Source: Aporhodopirellula sallentina SM41 (GTDB lineage: Bacteria > Planctomycetota > Planctomycetia > Pirellulales > Pirellulaceae). Taken from it: a stretch of 36,507 bases of DNA. Shown here one piece after another: positions 26,436-35,800 of the stretch. The stretch spans positions 1 to 36,507 of the forward strand of contig NZ_ANOH01000008.1 in the NCBI RefSeq assembly GCF_000346505.1. Reading direction: 5' to 3'. Numbering within the stretch: the first letter of the stretch is position 1; each line of letters starts with the position of its first letter. The notes under the pieces were generated by a model that saw nothing but the letters and a program-made list of their open reading frames with translations, was not told the DNA's origin and made no database searches. The translations under genes and the position numbers were made by a program.

Positions 26436-27574
26436 AGAAGAAACGATCTCACTCGCGGTCCGGCAGTGGCGGTGCCGCCGAACCGGTTCGACGTTCACGA
26501 CGGATGAAACCGCTCGAACCAGAACAGATACCACTCTCCCGCCGCAAAGATGTTCAGGACGCGGACGATCAGCTCCTCCCGCTCTCGGACGATCAGTTGC
26601 TCGATTTGCGGATGTCGGATCTCAAGCTGACGATTCGCGGTACGGTTCTCGAGAAAAGGATCGCTCAACTCAACGAAGAATTGGCGGCGCGGGGCCTGAA
26701 ATTCAAACCACATTTCTGGTTGAGCGAGGATTGGTTCTCGCCCGATGACGTGCCTGGCATCGCCATCCCTTTCTACCTCGCCCATCGCAGATTGATGCGG
26801 CTCGAACGCAAACAGTTGCTCGACGTGGAAGGCGGAACGCACGAGGGCTGCATGAAAATACTGCGGCACGAAACCGGCCACGCGATCGACACCGCGTTCC
26901 GTCTGCGACGCCGTGCGATCTACCGAAAAGTGTTCGGCAAAGCGTCCGTTCCCTATCCGGAATCGTACCAACCCAAACCGTCGAGTCGGAACTACGTCCA
27001 CCATTTGGAAATGTGGTACGCCCAATCTCACCCGCTCGAAGACTTTGCCGAAACGTTCGCCGTGTGGCTTCGCCCCGGGTCGCGTTGGCGAGCCCGGTAC
27101 CGGAACTGGCCCGCGATTAAGAAACTCGAAACCGTCGACGAGTTGATGGAATCGATCCGCGGCAAGAAACCCGTCGTGCAGTCCCGCGCGACCGTCGACC
27201 CGCTTTCGCGATTGCGGAAAACGCTGCGAACGCACTACGAACGAAAACGAACCCACTACGGTCTCGATCTACCGAGCGTTTACGACAACGACCTCCGCAA
27301 GCTGTTCTCCGCCGACGACGCCCACCGACGCAACATGACGGCGGCGGCTTTCCTGACTCGCATCCGGACGGAACTGCATCGTACGGTTTCCAAATGGACC
27401 GGCGAAAACGCGTACACGATCGACCAGGTCGTTCAGGAGATGATCGAACGGTGCCGCGAACTCAACCTGCGACTCGGTGGTCATCCCGAAGAAGTCAAAC
27501 GCGACGCCATGATTCTCGTCGCCGTACGGATTACGAATTTCTTACACGAAGGAGGCCACCGTGTTGCCGTCTAG
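26429..27574 (+). CDS. Putative zinc-binding metallopeptidase (HExxH)
   Basis: This protein of about 381 residues has a zincin active site: RHETGHAIDTAF with His147, Glu148 and His151, and a downstream EDFAETFAVWLRP helix whose Glu208 is a likely third zinc ligand (gluzincin-like). The region before it (FWLSEDWFSPDDVPGIAIPF) fits the bacterial putative zinc-binding metallopeptidases that I associate with COG4307-like proteins, though the assignment is by eye. There is no signal peptide, so it acts in the cytoplasm. The start is uncertain: TTG 26429 follows AAGGGTGG and overlaps the upstream stop, while ATG 26504 would remove a basic tail (KKKRSHSRSG). The next gene, an ATP-grasp ligase, begins 52 bases later. 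The substrate is unknown; the pairing suggests a peptide-like amide made by the partner. Confidence 0.8.
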   Translation: MVKKKRSHSRSGSGGAAEPVRRSRRMKPLEPEQIPLSRRKDVQDADDQLLPLSDDQLLDLRMSDLKLTIRGTVLEKRIAQLNEELAARGLKFKPHFWLSEDWFSPDDVPGIAIPFYLAHRRLMRLERKQLLDVEGGTHEGCMKILRHETGHAIDTAFRLRRRAIYRKVFGKASVPYPESYQPKPSSRNYVHHLEMWYAQSHPLEDFAETFAVWLRPGSRWRARYRNWPAIKKLETVDELMESIRGKKPVVQSRATVDPLSRLRKTLRTHYERKRTHYGLDLPSVYDNDLRKLFSADDAHRRNMTAAAFLTRIRTELHRTVSKWTGENAYTIDQVVQEMIERCRELNLRLGGHPEEVKRDAMILVAVRITNFLHEGGHRVAV

Positions 27575-27625
27575 ACAACGCAGAAGCACGTTGACCGTCC
27601 CGTCCTGCTGTGCGGAGTTTGTCCG

Positions 27626-28651
27626 ATGAGCAGGTTACGTGTATTGGTTCTCGTTCGCGAGGGACACGTTCCCCCGTTATCGCTCGAGGGGATCGACGAA
27701 AAAGAGTGGGGGCCGTGGAAAGCGGAGTTCGACATTTGCGAAACGCTGCGCAATCTCGGCCACGAGGTTCTTCCGCTAGGGATCTACGATGATCTCGCGC
27801 CGATCCGCAACGCGTTGAAAGAATTCGAACCCGACATCACCTACATGCTGTTGGAAGAATTCCACGGAGTCGTCACGTATGACTTTGCCGTGATCAGTTA
27901 TCTCGAACTGATGCAGCAACCCTATACCGGTTGCAACCCGCGCGGGTTGTTGTTGAGCAAAGACAAGGCGCTCTCGAAGAAGATCCTCACCTATCATCGC
28001 ATCCCGACACCTCGGTTCGCCGTCTTCAGACACGGCCGCGCCGTGCGACGTCCCAAACGCTTGACTTACCCGCTGTTCGTCAAATCGGTCACCGAAGACG
28101 CCTCGTTCGCGATCTCACAGGCGTCAATCGTTCATAACGACGCTGCGCTCGCTGAACGCGTGGCCTTCGTGCATGAGAAGACCGGTGAGGACGCGATTGT
28201 TGAACAGTACATCGAGGGCCGCGAGATTTATTGCGGCGTGCTCGGCAACGATCGCTTGGTCTGTTTTCCCGCCTGGGAAATGGACTTCGGAACACTGCCG
28301 GACGACGCTGCAAGAATTGCGACGAGCCGCGTGAAGTGGGATCGCAAGTATCAAGAGCGTCATGAGATCACAACCCACGCGGCCAAAGATCTCGATGCCG
28401 CGATGGAGAAGAAGATCTCCAAACTCTGCAAACGGGTCTACCGAGCCCTCAGCATGAGTGGGTACGGTCGGATGGATTTGCGTCTAACTCCTTCCGGCGA
28501 GATCTACGTGATCGAAGCCAACGCGAACCCCAACATCGAATACGGCGAAGATTTCGCCGAATCAGCCGAAGCGGCCGGAATCAGCTATGAACCGTTGATC
28601 CAACGAATCCTCAACCTCGGCCTCAGCTACAAAGCCCCGTGGATGGCCTAA
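27626..28651 (+). CDS. D-alanine--D-alanine ligase-like ATP-grasp enzyme
   Basis: This 341-residue ATP-grasp protein joins a carboxylate to an amine using ATP via an acyl phosphate. The pre-ATP-grasp domain shows EFDICETLRNLGHEVLPLGI. The ATP-binding part contains PYTGCNPRGLLLSKDKALSK, the lysine strand YPLFVKSVTEDASFAIS and the EQYIEGREIYCGVLGN segment. The metal/catalytic end reads SGYGRMDLRLTPSGEIYVIEANANPNIE-like, with its closing ANPNIEYGEDFAESAEAAGI typical of Ddl relatives. GGAG at 27613-27616 supports ATG 27626. True Ddl proteins are slightly shorter and lie in cell-wall clusters; none is visible here, and the immediate partner is an HExxH peptidase. I therefore infer a peptide or amide ligase outside peptidoglycan synthesis, but a Ddl role cannot be excluded. 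Confidence 0.85.
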   Translation: MSRLRVLVLVREGHVPPLSLEGIDEKEWGPWKAEFDICETLRNLGHEVLPLGIYDDLAPIRNALKEFEPDITYMLLEEFHGVVTYDFAVISYLELMQQPYTGCNPRGLLLSKDKALSKKILTYHRIPTPRFAVFRHGRAVRRPKRLTYPLFVKSVTEDASFAISQASIVHNDAALAERVAFVHEKTGEDAIVEQYIEGREIYCGVLGNDRLVCFPAWEMDFGTLPDDAARIATSRVKWDRKYQERHEITTHAAKDLDAAMEKKISKLCKRVYRALSMSGYGRMDLRLTPSGEIYVIEANANPNIEYGEDFAESAEAAGISYEPLIQRILNLGLSYKAPWMA

Positions 28652-28676
28652 CACCATCCCGGCTCGCACGCTCCGC

Positions 28677-29858
28677 TCACAACTCCGCCGCAATCTCGCG
28701 AACCGCGTCCACCACGCGATCCACATCCGCCTCCGTCGTGCCGTGCCCGCAACTGATTCGCAGCGTTCCGCCAGCCTGCGTTCCCAAGCATTCATGAACG
28801 AGCGCGGCACAATGATACCCCGCGCGAACCTCGATCCCGAATTCCGAATCGAGAATCGCGGCAGCTTCCGCCGGGGATAGCAACGGCCCAAAGTCAATGC
28901 TCGCGATCGGCAACGCACCACACTGGCCCGCGACGCGAATGCCATCGACGCTTCGCAGCCCGTCATGGAGTCGCTTCGCCAACAACAACCACTCATCCGC
29001 TCGCGGTGAATGATGTTCGATTGCCGCCCGCCATCCCGCGATCGCGGCGACGTTCTGCGTTCCCGGCTCCAAACGTCCCGGCATCGTATCGGGCATCCCG
29101 TCCGATGTCCCGTCATGCCCACTGCCACCCTGGACGATCGGTTCGATCACGTGATGCCAATCGGGGTGCAGATACAACATCGCGATTCCGACCGGACCGC
29201 CGCTGCCTTTATGCGCCGGAGCAGCCAGAACGTGGACACCCATCGACTGCACGTCGACGGGTAGATAACCAAACGTCTGCGCCGCATCGCATAGAAACAC
29301 AATCCGGTCTTTCGGTTCCCGCTGTGCATTCTGCTCTGCCACGACACGTCCCACTTCGGCAACAGGCTGAACCACGCCCGTCACGTTCGACGCGTGAGTC
29401 AGCGCGATCATTCGCGTCTGATCGCAAATCGCATCAGCCAGCCCGTCGAGATTGACCAATCCGCTTTCGTCACACGGCACGGTCCTCAAACGAGCCTCCG
29501 ATCGCTGCACCGCGGCACGCACCGGACGCAGCACCGCGTTGTGTTCAGCCGCGCCCACGATCGCTTCCTGCCCTTCGGTGGCAAAGTGCCCAGCGAGACC
29601 ATGAATTGCCACGTTCAACGCCTGGGTGCAACCACTGTGGAACGTCACGCACGACGGATCCGCCGCTCCGATCAAACTCGCGAGACTCTGCCGGGTTTGA
29701 GATACGACGCCGCCGGCTGACTGCGCGCTACGGTAATTCCCTCGCGACGCGCTCGCACCACACTCCGTCATGAATTCCGCAATGGCTTCGACCACGCCAG
29801 GAGCCTTCGGCCAACTCGTTGACGCATGATCGAGATACAAACGCTCCGGCACGTTCAT
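28677..29858 (-). CDS. Class V PLP-dependent enzyme, cysteine desulfurase family
   Basis: This 393-residue fold-type I PLP enzyme opens with LYLDHASTSWPKAPGVVEAI. The PLP pocket includes HSGCTQALNVAIHG, the cofactor aspartate in FLCDAAQTFGYLPVD and the Schiff-base lysine in APAHKGSGGPVG. The mobile sulfur-carrying Cys lies in RAGYHCAALVHECLGT. This order matches the EF2568-like cysteine desulfurase family (TIGR01977) more than classical IscS or SufS. Such enzymes move sulfur from cysteine onto the active-site Cys. Where the family usually reads RLSPG, this one has RISCG, adding a second Cys nearby. Its ATG overlaps the stop of the giant upstream gene (ATGA), so translation is probably coupled. 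It could feed sulfur to the nearby SufBCD set, but nothing in the sequence proves that. Confidence 0.9.
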   Translation of the reverse strand: MNVPERLYLDHASTSWPKAPGVVEAIAEFMTECGASASRGNYRSAQSAGGVVSQTRQSLASLIGAADPSCVTFHSGCTQALNVAIHGLAGHFATEGQEAIVGAAEHNAVLRPVRAAVQRSEARLRTVPCDESGLVNLDGLADAICDQTRMIALTHASNVTGVVQPVAEVGRVVAEQNAQREPKDRIVFLCDAAQTFGYLPVDVQSMGVHVLAAPAHKGSGGPVGIAMLYLHPDWHHVIEPIVQGGSGHDGTSDGMPDTMPGRLEPGTQNVAAIAGWRAAIEHHSPRADEWLLLAKRLHDGLRSVDGIRVAGQCGALPIASIDFGPLLSPAEAAAILDSEFGIEVRAGYHCAALVHECLGTQAGGTLRISCGHGTTEADVDRVVDAVREIAAEL

Positions 29859-32800
29859 CCTCGACTCGACTTCATCGTACCACTCGACCTCACTCCGCTG
29901 CCTGAACGACCGGCGTCAACATGGATCGCATTCGACTTCATTGGGTTCTCCGTAGCACCATTGTTTTGTGTCCGCTGCGACTTCTTCGATCCCCACCATC
30001 CCTGACTGAGGAACCACCTGCGTGACCAGTCACTGCCGCCGAGCACGAGTGCCGCGACCATCAGACCGATCGCCATCGGAATCGGCATCAACACCATTCC
30101 GATCGCACTGAGCACAAACAACCATAACGACGGGTGTTCCCAATTCACACCCGGCAACCGTCCGGCCGCATTGCCCGCGTACGGATTGGCCGCGGAACGT
30201 GCTCGAGGCAACAACGCGACCACCAACACCAACCCGGCCAACGCGATGAACAGCCCGCCGCGGAGCACCTGTTGCCGCGCGTATTCACTCAGCGGCACCG
30301 GTCGATCGGCGAGCATTTGAATCGGCAGTCGTCGACCTTTCCACACAAAAGTATACCGATCGACAAAGCCGGGAGGCGTTGTGACGGCTAAGAAGTCCGA
30401 CCACGTCGTTGCAAAGTCGCGGCCCGAGAGAGCCAAATCGCCGAGTCGCGTTGCCGGTGTCGACGAACGCAGATTTCCTTCGGTCGCCGCGTCGAGATCG
30501 GGCAGCGTTTCTTCCAAGAATGCATCGAACGAGAAGTACCGCGTTTCCTGCGAAAGGATATACGCATCCATCTCCTCCCACCCGAGCAACGGCTCGGTGA
30601 TCAAAGCTTTGGCCAGTTCACGATCACGAGGATCGTCCTGCGAAACCAGTGTGCTTTCTTCTCCAGACGGACCACCGATTTGTCTTCCCGCCGCTTCGCA
30701 CAACATTCGGTACCGCAAAATCCACGGACGCAGCCACACCGCAACCTCTTCGTCGCGTCGGTCCGCCAACGCATCCGATGACGAACGAATCGCCTCAACG
30801 ACGCAGGACGCTAACCATCGCAATCGTGTTCGGGAAGCAATCGGTGCGACCTTGACCGAGTCATCACCGGTCTCCTCATTTCCCATCCCGAGACCAGCCT
30901 CACGCTGCAACGCACGCAACCATTCCAACGTCGGAACCGCTACGTTTCCTGCAACTCCGTTTTCGGGCGGGGCGTCCCACCAATCCACGCTCGCCTCGTC
31001 TTCCGCGGTCGACAGCCCCAACAAATTCGGCAACAACAGCCCCGACAGGTCATCCGGGAAGGCGACCAACACCTCCACCGTTTGGCTCAACCGACTCAGC
31101 GGCAAGGGAACTTCATAAACCACTTCCGCGTTCTCGGTGTCACTCATCTCAACAGACGTGGAAGCATCAGCCTGGTTCGCCTGAGCAGGTACACCCGGCC
31201 GGTTTGGACGATCGCTTGAACGCCCGTCGTTGCCCTGTGACCTTTCGCCATTGTCACCGATCCGCCGCAGATCAGCCGCGCGCGTGCCCGCCCAGACACC
31301 GACCAACTCGGCCGCCGCGGGCACCGCCAGCCGAACCGAAGATTGATCGCCCGGCAAAATATCGAACCGACTCACCATCAACCATCGCTGATCTTGCGGT
31401 CGAACGAGGACACGATGATCGGCATGAATCAGTTCGGCAACGCGATCGGTCCGGGGCAACGTTTCCAAATCGATCGACCATCCCGGGCTCGTAACCGCAT
31501 AAACCGACAACTCCATGTTCGAATCGGAGTCATTCGGTTTCGCCGGAGGTGTTGCGTTCGCCGAGGTAGCCGCGAAGTCTTCAGAAAGCTGGTCGATCCG
31601 CCAACGAGGCTTTGCGATCGGCCCGGCAAAGTTGCTCCGCCAACGAACCTGCTCGTTAGTCAGTCGAGTCGGCACAACAACATCGATCCGGTGCCTGCGA
31701 ACGTCCATGATTCGAATCTCCGGAACGCTCACGCGGGTAATCTCGCTAACCGCCAACCGACTGATCAATCGGAAACGTCGAACGTGTTCTTGCTCAGTGG
31801 AATTCACTCCGGAATCGCTATCCGCATTCGTGTCCCCTTGCGCCCCACCGTCTTCATCCCGGCGCAGTTCGAGACGCAAAACCTGCAGCGCGGGATCGAG
31901 CGTTGGTTGACGCGACGAGATACACAGAGGAACGATTTGCAACGAATCGCACCAACGTGTCGGCAACGCGATATCGATGTAGTCGGGGCAGTATTTGCTG
32001 GTGATCACGCAATCTGTTTGTGCCGTCCAGCGCCCTTCGTCCCAACGCAACGTGATCCGCGAATCCACATCGAACGGACGATTGTTTCGTCGGACACGGA
32101 AGCGAGCCGATTCGAAAGCCTCCTCGATCGGACCGCTCGTCGTGTAACGGCTCTCAACCACTCTGCCCGCTGTCAACAGCGACGCCGCATCGTCGACGCC
32201 GGCATCGATCTTCTGGCCGCCGACCGGGCGAGCCCAATCGACCACCACGTCGACGGCTCGTGTGATCAACAACTCATGAGACTCGTCAAAGTCGGGCACG
32301 TTTGATGCACCGCCTCCGTCATGAAGGCTGGCTTTGGTGATCTTTTCCAAACGCATCAGTGGCAAACGGTTCACGCGTTTCCCAGGACTGATCGGCAACA
32401 TCGCGTTGACGCTCAACCGGAAACCCTCACGATCGCTCGTCAACAAGAGCGTCGTGACGTTGCCCTGCTGAGACACCGTCCACGGTTGACGCTTCGAATC
32501 GCCATCGGGTAGCGTCGAAGCCTCCGATGAGTTTGTCGCCTCCACGTTGCCGGAAGCATCGCTCCCGGAAGCGTTTGCGAACTCTCCCGAACCGGTTTCG
32601 CTGTTTGGGTTTCCTTTGCCTCCGAAACCGTTCCCGGAATCATCACCGATGGGCTCGTAATTCCAATCGAGCAGTCTCGCGTTGGGCGGCAAATGAACCG
32701 CATATCGTGTGGAACCGACCGACGCGGACGATGACACGCGGCCGGGACTCGGGCCCCTGATCTCCGCAAAAAACTCGACGCGTTGAGAGTCTTTTTCGAT

Positions 32801-35800
32801 CGTCACCTCGTGTTTGGTAACCAACGGCGTTTTCGGTTTCGCGATCCGCTTCAACGTCAGGTCGGTCACGGTCCCGACCGCCGCGCGGTTGATCGAACTG
32901 AGATACCCCGTCCACTTCGCGTAGAACTGATCCACGGCGAGTGGTTCGAGGCCTCCGATTTGCGACCAATCCGGCTGCAAATCATCCGAGAACGTCCACG
33001 CCACCCACGGCAGAGACTCGTCTGCCGTCCTCAACAGTGCCGGCGTGATCTCCGGCTCGTCGAGGTCTTCACCAAACCCGCCCAACTCCTCCGGTGTAAT
33101 CACTGGTACCGCGCGTGGGCCTTGGGTCACGAACGCCCCCACACCGATACTCACCCTCGGCATGCGAATCCGCCACACACCCTCGCGCGGCGTCGTCAGT
33201 GTCCAACCGAGACGGATCGGTCGGGTCGGTGTCGTCAACGACATCAGCCGCAGCGATCGGTCGCCCGCGTTTTCTTCGATCGGCTGCCGACTCCAATGCT
33301 GAGTCAACAATTTGCACGTTGGCGATTCGTCAAATGTCTCCTCCTCATTAGGCACGTCGGATTCATCAAACGACTCGACACCGTGCACTTCGGGAGCATT
33401 CGTTGACAACATCACGATCGCTTCGGGCGGCAGCGAGCGACGAGGTTGGATCTCGCATTCGATCACGGTCTTTCCGCTTTGCGAATGCACCCAAAATCGT
33501 TTCTGCCAATAACGCTCGTCATCCCACGGCAGCATCGCGTCGGACGACGAAGCGGCTTCCGTGGCAACGTCACGAAACTGATACCGAAGCTGCAATCGAT
33601 TGACCGGGCCGAGGTGAACCGGTTCGGAATACTGTGTGTCCGGCTCCGCGAGCGCCGAAGCGGTCGGGATCACGGGGTCAACGCCCAACTTTCGTTGCAG
33701 GTCAACGATCCAACTGGATGTTGAGTTTTGCAACATCACCGAGTCCACCGAATCCGACGCGGCAACGTTCAACTGGGCAACTGAAAGCGGTGGCAACTTC
33801 GCCGAGACGAGCACCCATGGATCCTCCCATTCGTAGTCGCATTGCAACGAGAGCAACAATTCCGCCGAACGCAACACGGTCAGGTCACGTTCGGAGGAAG
33901 GCATCTCGACCCACACCCATCCATCACCATCATCTCCCCATCGCAACGTTTGACGTTCGACGCCCGACTGCACGCGAGCCACACCGAGCACCTGTTCGAA
34001 ACGGTACGGCAAACGCAAACGCCTGGTCTCGGGAGGCAACACGACGCCGAGGCGCGCGGTCAATCTCGCCGCCCCGGATTGCCGGAGCGTCTCGGCGGTC
34101 AGACCGGCACGCCCGCCACCGCGTGATCCTGCCGTCACGTTCCCCGCGCCGATACCGCCTGCCTCGAGGGTACGATCCGTCGACGAATTCCGAATGGAAG
34201 GAAATGCGGAACGAGAGATCGGGTCCAAACGCGCGGCCCCGTTGCCCTGAAGCGGCGATGCGAGCTTCACTTCGTAGGCAACACTCTCGATCATCGGTGT
34301 CTGAATTTCCGACCTCAGATCACGAAAGAACAACTCATTGTAAAACGCTTCGGGAATGTAGATTTTGTTCCCCAACACGTCCCCGTTGCTTTTCAGCGGC
34401 ACGAGAACATCGATCGTTGGCGGCGCCGCGTCCTTCGCCGATAGACTCCCCGATGCCACCGGCGGACTAGGAAGAACCTGCGCCGATGCGTTACCTCCCA
34501 CGAACAATGCCGACAGCGTGCAAACACAGGCAATCAACAACGGTACGATCGACGAACTCGAAAAATCATCATCCGTGCCGTCTCGCGATCGCTCGTTCTG
34601 CTGCGAAGAGCCATCCTCGTGGACGATCCCATCGGAGTGCACCTCACTCGAAATGATTTCGCCCGCTTCAAACTTGCGAGTCCACGAATCGTTGGCAGAC
34701 GGTTGCACCGGAGTCGTTCGGTGCAGTGCCCCCGCATCGGCTCGGCGAGCCGTGGTTTCGTCGCCCAACGACAAACGCGAACTCGAAAAATCCGGCGAGG
34801 AGAATTGCCCCGCCGACGCCTGCATCGATCCAGAACGGTTGGCCCATTCCGAACTCGAATCTGATTCTTCGCGATACCGGTTCCAACCCGTCGTCGCCAA
34901 CTGCAACGCGGCGAGCGTCAGAGGCAGAGCAACAAACGCCACCAACGGCATCGACGAACTCGGCCACAAAAGCGATGCGGACAACGCCAAAACAATCGAC
35001 GCGGCGATCGTCGGCAGTCCTCGACTGCCCACCAAACGGGCCAAACCTAACAACAGAAACGCGATCACCCATCCGAGTGAACTGAGAAAGCCAGCGGGCA
35101 ACAACAGCGGCGCCGACATCGAGGCCGCGCCCCACGGGGCCGCCGAAAACTGAACCACGTTGGTTCCCGTCGCTGCCAACAGTTCGCGGCGCGCGTCAAC
35201 GACCAACTGATCGAGATGAATTTCGGGGAATTGAAACCATCGATACCATCCACCGCGAGTCGCCGGGGAAATCCAATTCACCTGCAAACGCGACCACCGC
35301 GGCGCCGAGACGGATTGGCTCGCGAGTGTTCCTTTCGCAGCCCCCCGCGAACCGTCTCCGTCGGTGATCGATTTGCTGCGAGTCCTCGGTGCGGGCGGCG
35401 GCAAAATCACACCTCGGCCGGGAACCAATCGCGGCGTGATCAATACCCCGTCGCGTCGCACCTCGACGAGTTGCAAGGACATCGGGAACGTTAACTCCAT
35501 CTCCGCATTGGAACGCACCAAACAGTCCAACTGAAACAAATCCGTTCCGTTGACCGAAGCCACCGCGGTGAGTCGTTTCCCCACGATCAAACCGGTGGGG
35601 GAATGATGCTGACGCGGCATCACCTCGATCCATGGACGATCGTTCGGTTCATACCGGTAACGTGCCGTCTCCGATGTCGATGTGGCCCGCCGCGACCAAC
35701 GCACCCTCGTGCTCAACGCTGGCTCATTGCGGCCCACCTTGGTACTGTCGAGTGTCGGGACACCTTTGAGAGAATCGAAATGCTGTTTGAGCTGCAGTGT

